A stretch of 64,000 bases of DNA from Mycolicibacter sp. MU0083. Lineage in GTDB: Bacteria > Actinomycetota > Actinomycetes > Mycobacteriales > Mycobacteriaceae. The notes beneath the pieces were generated by a model. It was not told the origin of the DNA and searched no databases. It was given only the letters and a program-made list of their open reading frames with translations. The translations under genes were made by a program, and so were the position numbers. Below, piece by piece: positions 52,031 to 61,842 of the stretch. The DNA lies in assembly GCF_963378075.1 (NCBI RefSeq), contig NZ_OY726394.1, positions 930,001-994,000 of the forward strand. Direction: 5' to 3'. Position 1 is the first letter of the stretch; each line of letters starts with the position of its first letter.

Positions 52031-52989
52031 CGCCGACGGGACGGGTCGCCGGAATCGACTGCGGCACCAACTCGATTCGCCTGCTGATCGCCGACGTCGA
52101 CGCATCCGGACGGCTTCGCGACGTGCATCGGGAGATGCGCATCGTCCGGTTGGGGGAGGGCGTCGACGCCACCGGGCGGTTCGCGCCCGCGGCGCTGGAA
52201 CGCACCCGCGTCGCGCTGACCGATTACGCCGAACTGATGGCCGCACAAGGTGTTTCGCGGCTGCGGATGGTGGCCACCTCGGCCACCCGCGACGCGGCCA
52301 ACCGTGACGAGTTCTTCGCGATGACGGCGCAGGTGTTGGGGCGGGTCGTCGCGGGTGCGGTCGCCGAGGTGATCACCGGCGAGCAGGAGGCGCAATTGAC
52401 CTTCCGCGGTGCGGTGGGTGAATTGGACGCCGCCGAAGGGCCGTTCGTGGTCGTCGACCTCGGTGGCGGGTCCACCGAGGTGGTGCTCGGCGATCCGGTG
52501 GCGGGAGTGTCGGCCGGCTTCTCCGCCGACGTGGGGTGTGTCCGGATCACCGAGCGGTGCCTGCACTCCGATCCGCCGACCGCGCCGGAGATCGCCGCCG
52601 CCCGCGCCGTGGTCCGCGAACTGCTCGCCGAAGCTCTGGCGGCGGTCCCGGTGCAGCACGCCCGCACCTGGGTGGGGGTGGCGGGCACCATGACGACACT
52701 GTCCGCGCTGGCGCTGGATCTGGACGAATACGACTCGGCCGCAATACATCTGTCACGAATCACGCTGTCCGAACTCACCGCGCTGTGCGATCGGCTCATC
52801 GCGATGACCCGAGCGCAGCGGGCCGCGCTGGGCCCGATGCACCCCGGCCGCGTCGACGTCATCGGCGGCGGGGCGATCGTGGTGCAGGAGCTGGCCCGGT
52901 TCCTGGCCGATCGTGCCGGGATCGACGAACTGGTGGTCAGCGAGCACGACATCCTGGATGGCATCGCGCTGTCGATCACCGCCCGCTAG
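52021..52989 (+). CDS. Ppx/GppA-family exopolyphosphatase
   Basis: A 322-residue actin-like ATPase-fold phosphatase that degrades polyphosphate or (p)ppGpp. The two phosphate loops are IDCGTNSIRLLIADV and VVDLGGGSTEVVLG; the adenosine-like loop ends in GGGAIVVQE. Rv1026 (PPX2) is the counterpart. It ends the eno operon and is convergent with the MPT63-like gene. Confidence 0.92.
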   Translation: MALTPTGRVAGIDCGTNSIRLLIADVDASGRLRDVHREMRIVRLGEGVDATGRFAPAALERTRVALTDYAELMAAQGVSRLRMVATSATRDAANRDEFFAMTAQVLGRVVAGAVAEVITGEQEAQLTFRGAVGELDAAEGPFVVVDLGGGSTEVVLGDPVAGVSAGFSADVGCVRITERCLHSDPPTAPEIAAARAVVRELLAEALAAVPVQHARTWVGVAGTMTTLSALALDLDEYDSAAIHLSRITLSELTALCDRLIAMTRAQRAALGPMHPGRVDVIGGGAIVVQELARFLADRAGIDELVVSEHDILDGIALSITAR

Positions 52990-52994
52990 CGGGA

Positions 52995-53444
52995 TCAGTG
53001 CTTCCAGACGACCTTGTCGTGGCCACCGGCGTCGCGGTAGACGACGCTGTCCGGGGCGGTGCCGTTGCGGACGTCGAAGTACAGGCGGCCACTGGTCTGG
53101 CTGCCGGCCGGGATCGGTGCGTTGGGCAGACCGTCGATCTCGTTGCCCTTCATCACCGCGAACGTCGAACTGTTGACGGCCCGGGCGTTGAAGTCGCCGA
53201 TGTTCGGGGTGGGCGTACCGCTGACCGCGCGGGCCGTCACGTCCGAATACCAGATTCCGTCGTTGTGACCGCTGGGCTGAAGATCGGTGACGGTGTAGTC
53301 GATGGCCCCGCCCGGGCTCTGAATCTCTTGCGTCTGGCCGAATCCGACGACTTGCGGGTCGGCAGAAGCGGGCGCCGCCACCAGTAGACCCGCTGTCGCG
53401 AGCCCCGCTGCGGCCGTCGTCTGGGCGATCGTGGAGAACTTCAC
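52995..53444 (-). CDS. MPT63-like secreted immunogenic protein
   Basis: A 149-residue exported protein with a signal peptide ending at ASA-DP. The mature immunoglobulin-like beta domain matches MPT63 (Rv1926c) in key segments: VTDLQPS, NIGDFNARAVNSSTF, IPAGSQTSGRLYFDVRNG and a closing KVVWKH. MPT63 is a major secreted antigen of unknown role. GTG 53444 with AAGGAGT upstream. It lies 67 bp downstream of kdpE on the same strand. Confidence 0.87.
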   Translation of the reverse strand: MKFSTIAQTTAAAGLATAGLLVAAPASADPQVVGFGQTQEIQSPGGAIDYTVTDLQPSGHNDGIWYSDVTARAVSGTPTPNIGDFNARAVNSSTFAVMKGNEIDGLPNAPIPAGSQTSGRLYFDVRNGTAPDSVVYRDAGGHDKVVWKH

Positions 53445-53511
53445 GGTAATACTCCTTCCGCTGGGTCCTGGGGGCATATCCCCACCGGCGGACTCTCAAA
53501 CACCCAGGGGG

Positions 53512-54195
53512 CTAAACCTCGAAGCGGTAACCCATTCCGGCTTCGGTCAGCAGATGCCGGGGGTTGGACGGATCGTTCTCGAGTTTGCGCCGCAGTTGCG
53601 CTAGATAGACCCGCAGATACTGGGTTTCCTTCGCATACGCCGGACCCCACACCTGGGTGAGTAACTCGTCGCGGCCGACCAGCTTGCCGCGGTTGCGCAC
53701 CAGCATCTCCAGCATCCCCCATTCGGTGGGGGTCAGGTGCACCTCACGGGAGTCCTTGGTGACCTTCTTGGCGGCCAGATCGACGGTGAACGAGGCGGTT
53801 TCGATGATCGGCTGGTCGACTTCGTTGCCGGCCGCATTGCGCCGGGCGGCCGCCCGCAACCGGGCCAGGAACTCGTCCATCCCGAACGGCTTGGTCACGT
53901 AGTCGTCGGCGCCGGCGTCGAGGGCCTCCACCTTGTCGGTGGAATCGGTGCGCGCGGACAACACGATCACCGGCGCGGTCAGCCAACCGCGCAGTCCGGC
54001 CAGTACCTCGATGCCGGAGATGTCGGGCAGTCCCAGATCGAGGATCACCACGTCGGGGCGCTGTTCGGCCGCAGCGCGCAGGGCGCCGGCGCCGGTCGCG
54101 GCGGTGACGACCTCGTAACCGCGCACCGACAGGTTGATCTTGAGTGCCCGCAGAATCTGCGGCTCGTCGTCGACTACCAGTACCCGCGTGCTCAT
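53512..54195 (-). CDS. kdpE: KdpE response regulator
   Basis: A 227-residue OmpR-family regulator of the high-affinity potassium transporter operon. The receiver domain has phosphoacceptor Asp53 (VVILDLGLPD) and DDYVTKPF; the winged helix is at 125-225 (HLTPTEWGMLEML, QYLRVYLAQLRRKLE). ATG overlaps the kdpD stop by 4 bp. The kdpFABC genes it should regulate are not in this window. Confidence 0.96.
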   Translation of the reverse strand: MSTRVLVVDDEPQILRALKINLSVRGYEVVTAATGAGALRAAAEQRPDVVILDLGLPDISGIEVLAGLRGWLTAPVIVLSARTDSTDKVEALDAGADDYVTKPFGMDEFLARLRAAARRNAAGNEVDQPIIETASFTVDLAAKKVTKDSREVHLTPTEWGMLEMLVRNRGKLVGRDELLTQVWGPAYAKETQYLRVYLAQLRRKLENDPSNPRHLLTEAGMGYRFEV

Positions 54196-56720
54196 CCGTT
54201 CTCCCCCGCCGGTGCGGCCAGATCCACCACCATGGTCAATCCGCCGCCCGGTGTCTCTGTCGCCGAGATGGTGCCGCCCATCGCCTCGGTGAAACCTCGC
54301 GCCACCGACAGGCCCAGCCCGACTCCGCTGGTGTTGTCGCGATCGCCGAGCCGCTGGAACGGGTCGAACACGTGCGCCTCGCCGCCGGGCGGCAGCCCGC
54401 GACCCTCGTCGGCGACGTTGATCAGCACCCGATCGCCGACCCGGCCGGCCGTCACCCGGACCACCGAATCGGAGGCATAGCGCAGCGCGTTGTCGATGAC
54501 GTTGGCCAGGACGCGTTCCAGCAGACCGGCGTCGGCCATCGCCACGGTGGGGCCGACCTCGACCTTGACCTGCTCCAGGCCGCCGCGGCCGAAGATGCTG
54601 CTGCGCTTGCCGATCCCGACCAACGCGCGCTGCACCACCTCCTCCAGGTAGACCTTGGTCAACTCGGGCCGTACCACCCCGGCCGCCAGCCGTGAGGAAT
54701 CCAGCAGGTTGCCCACCAGGTCGGTGAGCTGATCGACGGACTCTTCCACGGTGGCCAGCAGCTCGGCGGTGTCGTCGGGGGAGAAGGCGACATCGTCGGC
54801 GCGCAGGCTCGACACCGCCGCCTTGGCCGCCGCCAGCGGGGTACGCAGGTCGTGGCTGACCGCCGACAGCAGCGAGCGGCGCAGTTCGTCGGTGCGCATC
54901 AGGGCGTCGGCCCGGCCGGCTTCGGCGGCGAGTTCCTCCTGCCGGACCAGCCCGGCGGCCTGGCGCGCCACCACCGACAGCACCCGGCGGTCCCGGGACT
55001 CCAGTTGCCGGCCGACCATCAGCATCCAGAACTCGTCGTCGCCGACGTCGATCGAGGTGTCGGCGAGATCGACGGAGGTACACGGCATCTCGCCGACCGA
55101 GGCGACCACTTTGGGAACCGGGGGGACGCCGGGTGCCGCGGCGCCGCCGGCGACGCGGACCAGACTCACCGCGCGCTGGGCGTAGGTCTCGCGGACGCGT
55201 TCCAGCAGGGTCTCCAGGTCGGCGCCGCGCAGCACCGACCCGGCGAACAACGTCATCAGCTCCGCCTCGCGGGAGGCCAGGCCGGCTTCGCGGGCCCGTT
55301 TGGCCGCGCCGTCGACCAGCACCGCCACCGCGACGGCCACCAACAGCAGCACGACTTCGGTTACCGCGGCGTCGGTTTCGGCGATGGTGAAATCGCGGCG
55401 CGGCGCCAGCAGGAAATAGTTGAGCAGCACCCCCGACAGCAGCGCGGACAGTACCGCCGGCCCGATCCCGCCGAGCAACGCCACCAGCAGCACCCCGATG
55501 AGGAACAACGAGCTGAGCCCGGTGTCGAGGTAGCGGTCCAGCAGTCCCGTGGTGATCGCGCACATCAGGCAGGGGACGACGACCGCGGCCAGCCAGGACA
55601 CCGCCCGCCGTTCCCGGGGGGAGACCGCGAACGCCCGGAAGTTCGGTTTGGCGTCTTCGTCGGTGACGATGTGCACGTCGATGTCGCCGGACTGCTGCAC
55701 CACCGCGGCGCCGACGCCCTCGTCGAGGATGCGGGCCCACCGGGAGCGCCGTGAACTGCCGATCACCAATTGGGTGGCGTTGACGTCCCGGGCGAAGGCC
55801 AGCAACGCATCCGGCACGTCGTCGCCGATCACGGTGTGTAGCGAGGCGCCCAAGCTGATCGCCAACTGGCGCAGCTTGCCCACCCAGGGGGCGGCGGCGC
55901 CGGAGTGGCCGTCGTCGCCCAGCACGTGCAGCACCAGCAACTCGCCACCGGCCTTCGAGGCGATCCGGGACGCCCGGCGCACCAGGGTCTCGGATTCGGG
56001 GCCGCCGGTCACCGCGGCGACGATGCGTTCCCGGGCCTCCCAGGTCTGCGTGATGTTCTTGTCGGCGCGGTAGCGGGTCAGCGCCGCATCGACCTGGCCG
56101 GCCAGCCACAACAGCGCCAGTTCCCGCAATGCGGTCAGGGTCTCGCCGCGGAAGTAGTTGGCCAGCGCCGCGTCGACCTTCTCGGGCGGATAGACGTTGC
56201 CGTGGGAGAGCCTGCGGCGCAGTGCTTCCGGTGCGACGTCGATGAGTTCGATCTGCGCGGCCCGGCGCACCACCGCATCCGGGACGGTGTCGTGCTGGGC
56301 GGTTCCGGTGATCTTGGCGACGACGTCGCGCAGGCTCTCCAACTGCTGCACGTTGACCGTCGAGATCACCGTGATCCCGGCGGCGAGCAGTTCGTCGACG
56401 TCCTGCCAGCGTTTCGGATTGCGGGCACCGGCGGCATTGGTGTGGGCGAGATCGTCGACCAGTGCGACCTGGGGGCGGCGGGCCAGCACCGCGGCGACAT
56501 CGAGTTCGCCGGCCGGGTCGCCGAGGATCTCGATGCCCTGCAGCAGTTCGGCGGTCTTGCTGCGGCCGTGCGTCTCGACCGCGGCGGCGACGACGTCGGT
56601 GCCGCGTTCGGCACGCCGGTGGGCCTCGCCGAGCATCGCGTAGGTCTTGCCCACCCCGGGCGACGCCCCGAGATAGATACGCAGCTCGCCGCGACGGCCG
56701 GGCCGGCTCAGCACACTCAC
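54192..56720 (-). CDS. kdpD: KdpD potassium/osmotic sensor kinase
   Basis: An 842-residue sensor kinase. The N-terminal KdpD domain has a Walker A (GASPGVGKTYAML), followed by a USP-like domain, four clustered membrane helices (about 370-470, DUF4118), a GAF-like region and HisKA/HATPase (SAVSHDLRTPLAAAKA, NVIDNALRYA, GVGLGLSVARGF). It senses low K+ and turgor stress and signals to KdpE. It starts 28 bp after a PPE gene on the same strand. Confidence 0.96.
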   Translation of the reverse strand: MSVLSRPGRRGELRIYLGASPGVGKTYAMLGEAHRRAERGTDVVAAAVETHGRSKTAELLQGIEILGDPAGELDVAAVLARRPQVALVDDLAHTNAAGARNPKRWQDVDELLAAGITVISTVNVQQLESLRDVVAKITGTAQHDTVPDAVVRRAAQIELIDVAPEALRRRLSHGNVYPPEKVDAALANYFRGETLTALRELALLWLAGQVDAALTRYRADKNITQTWEARERIVAAVTGGPESETLVRRASRIASKAGGELLVLHVLGDDGHSGAAAPWVGKLRQLAISLGASLHTVIGDDVPDALLAFARDVNATQLVIGSSRRSRWARILDEGVGAAVVQQSGDIDVHIVTDEDAKPNFRAFAVSPRERRAVSWLAAVVVPCLMCAITTGLLDRYLDTGLSSLFLIGVLLVALLGGIGPAVLSALLSGVLLNYFLLAPRRDFTIAETDAAVTEVVLLLVAVAVAVLVDGAAKRAREAGLASREAELMTLFAGSVLRGADLETLLERVRETYAQRAVSLVRVAGGAAAPGVPPVPKVVASVGEMPCTSVDLADTSIDVGDDEFWMLMVGRQLESRDRRVLSVVARQAAGLVRQEELAAEAGRADALMRTDELRRSLLSAVSHDLRTPLAAAKAAVSSLRADDVAFSPDDTAELLATVEESVDQLTDLVGNLLDSSRLAAGVVRPELTKVYLEEVVQRALVGIGKRSSIFGRGGLEQVKVEVGPTVAMADAGLLERVLANVIDNALRYASDSVVRVTAGRVGDRVLINVADEGRGLPPGGEAHVFDPFQRLGDRDNTSGVGLGLSVARGFTEAMGGTISATETPGGGLTMVVDLAAPAGENG

Positions 56721-56748
56721 CAGACCATCATCGCGGCAACCGTCGTGA

Positions 56749-57924
56749 TCAGCCAGCGACGACAGGCCGCACCATCACGGTCGGCTTGAATCCGTACCGC
56801 GGGTTGCTCAGCCCGGCGCCGCTGCGGCCGGCCGAGGCCACGCCCGGCATTCCGGCACCCACGGTGTTGACCCGGCTGGGTTCTTCGGCCTCGGTCCAGC
56901 CGTGACTGACCAGGGTGGCGTTGCTCTCGGGGATCGCGGCCGCCGTCGTGGGGACCGCGGCCGGCCAGGTCTGCGGCACCGACAGCCCGCCCACCGGGGC
57001 GGCCTTGCCGACGCCGGCCAGCACCGGAGACCCGCCGGCGGCTCCGGCCGGGGCGCTCACCGAGTTCACAAACAACGGCGACACCGCAGCCTCGGCCGCG
57101 GGGCCGTGCGCGATCGCGATCGCGCTGGCGATACCGGCGAACATGTGCCAGGCACCGGCGTTGCTCAGCGCCGAACTGTAGGTCTGCACGCCGTTCCAGA
57201 TCCCGATGTTCTGTGTGGAGCCGATGAACTCGGACAGGAAGTCGGTGATACCGCTGGCCGCTGGTTGCGACGCTGCGGCAGGGGCCGCCAGGGACTGCAG
57301 GGCCGAGGGCAGTCCGGACACCAACTGGGCCAAGTCGTTCTGGGCGCCGCTCGCCGATGCCTGGGCGACCGCCGCACCCTGGCCGGCGATCCCGGCCGGG
57401 TTGGTGCCGGGGGCCGGGGTGTCCAACGGCTGCAGCACACCGGCCAGCGACGACGACGCCGCGTAGCCGTACATGGCGATGGCGTCCTGCGCCCACATCT
57501 CGGCGTACTGGGCTTCGACCGCGGCGATCGCCGCGGTGTTGAGGCCCAGGAAGTTCGTCGCCACCAGCGTCGCGAACTGCGTCCGGTTGGCGGTCACCAC
57601 CGCCGGTGGCACCGTCATCGCGAACGCCGCCTCGTAGGCGGCGGCCGAGGCCGACGCCTGCGCCGCGGCGTGTTCGGCCGCCGCGGCGGTGCTGTTCAGC
57701 CAGGCCAGGTAGGGCTGCGCGGCGGTGGCCATCGCGGTGGCCGCCGGTCCCCGCCACTCCTCGCCGGTCAGTCGTGAGATCACCGATTCCCAGGCGGCCG
57801 CGGTGGTGGCCAACTCGGCGCCGAGCGAGTTCCACGCCGTGGCGGCGGCGGTCATCGGCGCGGACCCGGCACCGGTGTACATCCGGGCGGAGTTGATCTC
57901 CGGGGGCAGTGCTGCGTAATCCAT
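56749..57924 (-). CDS. PPE protein, SVP subfamily
   Basis: A 391-residue PPE protein starting [18 protein letters not shown]. The PPE domain spans about 1-175 with EEWRGPAA as the WxG turn. The middle is Ala-rich; [14 protein letters not shown] near 310 is the SVP motif, and the chain ends [17 protein letters not shown]. It is secreted probably by ESX-5 with a PE partner from the gene just upstream (53 bp). Confidence 0.92.
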   Translation of the reverse strand: MDYAALPPEINSARMYTGAGSAPMTAAATAWNSLGAELATTAAAWESVISRLTGEEWRGPAATAMATAAQPYLAWLNSTAAAAEHAAAQASASAAAYEAAFAMTVPPAVVTANRTQFATLVATNFLGLNTAAIAAVEAQYAEMWAQDAIAMYGYAASSSLAGVLQPLDTPAPGTNPAGIAGQGAAVAQASASGAQNDLAQLVSGLPSALQSLAAPAAASQPAASGITDFLSEFIGSTQNIGIWNGVQTYSSALSNAGAWHMFAGIASAIAIAHGPAAEAAVSPLFVNSVSAPAGAAGGSPVLAGVGKAAPVGGLSVPQTWPAAVPTTAAAIPESNATLVSHGWTEAEEPSRVNTVGAGMPGVASAGRSGAGLSNPRYGFKPTVMVRPVVAG

Positions 57925-57977
57925 GTCGTGGACGTCCGTTTTCGCTAGTTCGAAGTCGGTAGAGGAGTCGGTCGCGG

Positions 57978-58799
57978 CTAGACGATCGGCTTACGCGGCA
58001 TTACGACGGGTTTGACGCCGTACCGCGGCCGACCGAACCCGGGGCCGCCGCGATCCGACGACGCGACCGCTGGTGCCCCGGCCGGGACCGTGGTGGCGCC
58101 GTGTGCCTCGGTCTCGACTGGGCCGGTGGCGACCAACGGGCGCGCCGGGGTCGCCGGTTCGGGTTCGGCGGCCCAACCAGACGGTGCGGGCAGCTTGTTC
58201 GCCGGGCCGCCCTGACCGGCGGCCGCAGCCACCGGGCCGGCCCCGGCGGCGGGTGTGCTCGACGCCATGAGCGTGGCGTCGCTGACGCCCTCGACGTGGT
58301 GGACGACACCGGACGGATTGGTGATGAAACCGGTGCCCAGGCCGGTGAATGCGGAGGTGGCCGAGCCGACGTTGGTGGCCTGCATGGCGGCCAGGATGGC
58401 TCCGTTGCTGGCCAGGGTGCCCAGCCCGAACGTCGGGTCGACGGCGGCACCGGTACCGGCGTCCCCCAGGCCGGTCGCGGTACCCAGCCCCGCCGCGGCC
58501 GGGGCGGCCGCCGCCGAATTGGCGGTCTCGGTCTCGCCGTAGGAGTCGGCGCTGACCCGCAGGGTGTGGATGAACATCTCCTGCATGGCCGCGGCCTGCG
58601 CGCTGATCTGCTGATACAGCGTGCCGTAGGCGGAGAACTGGGTGGCCTGCAGGGCGGAGACCTCGTCGGCGGCGGCTGGGGCGAGTCCGGTGATCGGGCC
58701 GGCTGCGGCTGCGTTCTGGGCGTTCAGCGCTGCGGCGATGGTCTGCAAGTCCCCGGCCGCCAGGGACAGTGCCTCCGGGCGGGTGGTCAGGAACGACAT
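57978..58799 (-). CDS. PE protein with extended C-terminus and PPE-SVP-like tail
   Basis: A 273-residue PE protein. The PE domain (about 1-98) begins [20 protein letters not shown] and carries the YxxxE-type secretion signal region at SADSYGETE (Y-G-E-T-E). A 160-residue Ala/Gly/Pro-rich extension follows and ends [17 protein letters not shown], nearly the same tail as the three PPE-SVP proteins beside it. ATG 58799 is the conserved PE start; the upstream frame is not conserved. Upstream DNA is AT-rich and likely holds the promoter. Confidence 0.9.
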   Translation of the reverse strand: MSFLTTRPEALSLAAGDLQTIAAALNAQNAAAAGPITGLAPAAADEVSALQATQFSAYGTLYQQISAQAAAMQEMFIHTLRVSADSYGETETANSAAAAPAAAGLGTATGLGDAGTGAAVDPTFGLGTLASNGAILAAMQATNVGSATSAFTGLGTGFITNPSGVVHHVEGVSDATLMASSTPAAGAGPVAAAAGQGGPANKLPAPSGWAAEPEPATPARPLVATGPVETEAHGATTVPAGAPAVASSDRGGPGFGRPRYGVKPVVMPRKPIV

Positions 58800-58972
58800 G
58801 ACAGCTCCTTGTGCGATACCAGCCGGCCCCCGGCGGGGCGCGGTCAACGCTCCATGGTTTCGGCCCGGCCCTCGAACTTCAGGGGTCGTTAACGAGTTCT
58901 TTACGGCCTCGCGCGGATTATTGACGGTTTGCTTTCAGCCCTCGCCGGCGTCGACGGGGGCCGCCGGGAACG

Positions 58973-59013
58973 GGAAGACCCGGTGCAGCCCCCTCCGCTG
59001 CACCGGGTCTTCC
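58973..59013 (-). terminator. Strong hairpin after the PPE gene, likely I-shaped terminator
   Basis: GGAAGACCCGGTGCAG and its exact complement enclose 9 nt, a 16-bp stem with no U-tract. It lies 26 bp past the PPE stop codon at 59039 and separates the upstream PE-PPE-PPE unit from the PE-PPE-kdpDE unit. Confidence 0.7.
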
Positions 59014-59038
59014 GGGTCTCTGCGGGAGATGAGCGGTG

Positions 59039-60286
59039 CTAGCCGGCGACCACGGGCCGGGCCATCACGGTCGGCTTGAACCCGTAGCGCGGGGTACCCA
59101 GGCCGAAGCCGCCGCGCTCGGCGCCCAGCGGTACTCCGCCGGGCATGGCCGCCATGGATTCGATCTCCTCCGGGGCCGCCGACCAGCTGCTGGCCTGCAA
59201 TGCGGCGGTGTCCACCCCGTCCACACCGGTGGGGACCGCCGCGGCCCACGCCGCCGGCGCGGATAACTCACCGACCAGGGTGGCCTGGCCGACGCCCGCC
59301 GTCACCGCCGGTGCGCCCGCGGTGAACGCCGACGCCGCCCCGCCGCCGAGCGCCCCGAGACTGCTCAGCGGACCTCCGGGTGCCAACAGTGCGCCGATAC
59401 CGGCGCCGGCCGCACCACCGCCGAGGGCGTTGAAACCGCCGCCGGAGAAGAAGGTCGTCATGGTCGGGATCAAGCTCGCCGGCGTGAACGCCGCCGAGGT
59501 CCCGAGGAAGCTCATGCCGCCGTTGAGGGGATAGGTCACCAGTGACACGGCGCCGTTGATCGATGCGTTCCGGCCGATCGCCTCGAACAGCCCGGCCAGC
59601 GTGGGCGGGGGCATGCCGGCATCGGCGGGGCTCGGCGCAGTCAGGGTCTGCAGGGTGTTCGGCAGCGACGAGATCGCCTGCGCGGTCTGCGCGGTGTTGC
59701 CGGCAGCGGTGCCGTTGGCCTGGCTGACCGCCGCCGCCTGGCTGGCCGTGCCATCGGGATTGGTGGTCTGGTTGGGTTCGTTGAACGGCGACACCTTGGT
59801 GGCCGTCGCCGAGGACGCGGCGTAGCCGTACATGACGTCGGTGGCCTGGGCCCACATCTGCATGTACTGGGCGTCGGCGGCCATGATCGCCGCCGAGTTC
59901 TGGCCGATGACGTTGGTGGCCACCAGTTGCTTCTGCTGGACACGGTTGGCGGTGATCATCGCCGGGGGAGGGGTCGCCGAGTGCGCCGCCTCGAAGGCGG
60001 CCGCCGCGGCGGTGGCCTGGGTGGCGGCCTCCTCGGCTTTGGTCGCGGTGTCGGTCAGCCAGGCCAGGTAGGGCTTGGTGGCGGCGGCCATGGACACCGA
60101 CGCCGGACCCATCCACTCGTCGTCGACGAGTCGGGTGATCGTGGTCTCGCAGGAGGTCAGGGCCGAGGAGATCTCGGCGGCCAGCCCGCGCCAGGCGGAG
60201 GCGACGGCCATCATCGGCGCCGAACCCGGTCCGGCGTACAGGCGCCCGGAGTTGATCTCCGGTGGCAGGGCTGCGTAGTCGATCAT
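59039..60286 (-). CDS. PPE protein, SVP-like
   Basis: A 415-residue PPE protein beginning [19 protein letters not shown], with DDEWMGPAS at the WxG turn and a Gly-rich central segment (FSGGGFNALGGGAAGAG). The SVP region reads VGELSAPAAWAAAVP and the tail [18 protein letters not shown]. It follows the next PPE gene by 8 bp. The frame is open far upstream but the PPE start is ATG 60286. Confidence 0.92.
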   Translation of the reverse strand: MIDYAALPPEINSGRLYAGPGSAPMMAVASAWRGLAAEISSALTSCETTITRLVDDEWMGPASVSMAAATKPYLAWLTDTATKAEEAATQATAAAAAFEAAHSATPPPAMITANRVQQKQLVATNVIGQNSAAIMAADAQYMQMWAQATDVMYGYAASSATATKVSPFNEPNQTTNPDGTASQAAAVSQANGTAAGNTAQTAQAISSLPNTLQTLTAPSPADAGMPPPTLAGLFEAIGRNASINGAVSLVTYPLNGGMSFLGTSAAFTPASLIPTMTTFFSGGGFNALGGGAAGAGIGALLAPGGPLSSLGALGGGAASAFTAGAPAVTAGVGQATLVGELSAPAAWAAAVPTGVDGVDTAALQASSWSAAPEEIESMAAMPGGVPLGAERGGFGLGTPRYGFKPTVMARPVVAG

Positions 60287-60294
60287 CGTTGCTC

Positions 60295-61533
60295 CTAGAC
60301 CACCATCGGCTTGGGCATGAATTTGGGACGGAACCCGTAGCGCGGCGTGCCGTAGTTCATCCCGGGACGCCCCATCCCGGCCGGAACCGGCGGCGGCACC
60401 GAGGCCATGTTGTTGTGGGTCTCGGAGGGGACCGCCCAACCGCCGGGACCGCTGGTCACGGCCGCGGCGCCGGGAGTGGCGGCCGCCCAGCCGGCCGGCG
60501 CCGAGAACGACGTCCCGACCAGGGAGGCCTTCCCCATGGCGGCCGTGACGGCCGGGGTGACCGAACTGACCCCGAAGGCACTGGCGGCGCCGCTCGAGAG
60601 CCCGCCGCCGAGCGCGCCGAGGGCGCCGAGGGCACCGCCGGGGCTCAATGCCGCGCCGAGACCGCTGCCGAGCGCACTGCCGCTGGCGGCGTTGAAGCCC
60701 CCGCCGGTCATGAAACCGATGAGGCTGGGCAGCAGGGCCGAGGGGATGAACGCCGCACCGGTGCCCGCGGTGTTGAACAGGTTGTACAGCGGGGTGCCGA
60801 ACATGTAGGCGAAGCCGTTCACCGTGTCGTTGTAGAGGAAGTCGATGATCGGCTGGATCCAGTCGGTCGAGGCGGCCGGTGAAGCCATGCTCTGCAGCGC
60901 CGACGGCAGGGTCGAGATCATCTGGGCGGTCTGCGCGGTGCTGTTGGCGGTGCTGCTGCCCCCGGCCTGAGCGACCGCGGCGCCCTGGGCGGACAGCCCG
61001 GCCGGGTTGGTGTTCTGGGCCGGTTCGCTGAACGGGGTGACCTGCGACGCGGTGGCGGACCCGCTTGCGTAGCCGTACATGGCGGCGGCATCCTGCGCCC
61101 ACATCTGCGCATAGTGGGCGTCGAGGGCCGCGATCGCCGGGGTGTTGATCCCCAGGATGTTGGTCGCCACCAGCGCGGCCTGCTGCACCCGGTTGGTGCT
61201 GACCGCGGCCGGGGGCACCGTGGCGGCCCGCGCCGTTTCGAACGCGGCGGCCGCGGAGGTGGCCAGTGCCGCGGCCTGCTCGGCCAGTGCGGCGGTGTCG
61301 TTCATCCACGCGATGTAGGGGGCTGCGGCGCCGGCCATCGATGCCGACGCCGAACCGAGCCACTCCTCGCCGGAGAGCTGGGAGATCACCGTCTCATAGG
61401 AGTGGGCCGCCGACGCCAGTTCCGCGGCCAGGCCCCGCCATGCGGCGGCCGCGGTCATCATCGGCGTCGATCCCGGCCCGGTGTACATCCGCCCGGAGTT
61501 GATCTCGGGGGGCAGGGCTCCGTAGTCCAGCAT
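60295..61533 (-). CDS. PPE protein, SVP-like
   Basis: A 412-residue PPE protein beginning [19 protein letters not shown], with GEEWLGSAS at the WxG turn, a Gly/Ser-rich middle, an SVP-like [12 protein letters not shown] segment and the tail [17 protein letters not shown]. It is close in sequence to the PPE gene next to it, so local duplication is likely. It is 9 bp after a PE gene, its probable partner. Confidence 0.92.
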   Translation of the reverse strand: MLDYGALPPEINSGRMYTGPGSTPMMTAAAAWRGLAAELASAAHSYETVISQLSGEEWLGSASASMAGAAAPYIAWMNDTAALAEQAAALATSAAAAFETARAATVPPAAVSTNRVQQAALVATNILGINTPAIAALDAHYAQMWAQDAAAMYGYASGSATASQVTPFSEPAQNTNPAGLSAQGAAVAQAGGSSTANSTAQTAQMISTLPSALQSMASPAASTDWIQPIIDFLYNDTVNGFAYMFGTPLYNLFNTAGTGAAFIPSALLPSLIGFMTGGGFNAASGSALGSGLGAALSPGGALGALGALGGGLSSGAASAFGVSSVTPAVTAAMGKASLVGTSFSAPAGWAAATPGAAAVTSGPGGWAVPSETHNNMASVPPPVPAGMGRPGMNYGTPRYGFRPKFMPKPMVV

Positions 61534-61542
61534 GACGTCCGC

Positions 61543-61842
61543 CTAGCTCGCCGCGGCCGCGTTCGCGGCCTCCGTGGCCGCGTACGACTCGGCGCTGGTC
61601 TTGAGGGTGGCCACGAACATCTCGTGAATGGCCGCAGCCTGGGCGGCGACCGTCTGATACAGGCCGGCGTGTGCGGCGAACTGCGCTGCGGTCAGCGCTG
61701 AAACCTCGTCGGCGGCGGCGGGCACGACCCCGGTGGTCGGCGCGGACGCTGCGGCGCTCTGGGCGTTGAGTGACGCGCCGATCGCCTGCAGGCTGCCGGC
61801 GGCGGACGCCAGGGCCTCGGGCTGAGTGGTCACGAACGACAT
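61543..61842 (-). CDS. PE protein, short type
   Basis: A 99-residue PE protein consisting only of the PE domain: MSFVTTQPEALASAAGSLQA, DEVSALTAAQFAAHAGLYQ and the secretion-signal region SAESYAATE (Y-A-A-T-E). It heads the PE-PPE-PPE unit. The pair with the following PPE gene fits an ESX-5 heterodimer. Confidence 0.93.
   Translation of the reverse strand: MSFVTTQPEALASAAGSLQAIGASLNAQSAAASAPTTGVVPAAADEVSALTAAQFAAHAGLYQTVAAQAAAIHEMFVATLKTSAESYAATEAANAAAAS

Noticed and set aside
54196..56109. Upstream extension of the kdpE frame
   Set aside because: It lies in another frame of kdpD; the receiver domain begins at ATG 54195.
60287..61363. Upstream extension of the PPE frame
   Set aside because: It is a shifted frame of the neighbouring PPE gene; the PPE motif starts at ATG 60286.
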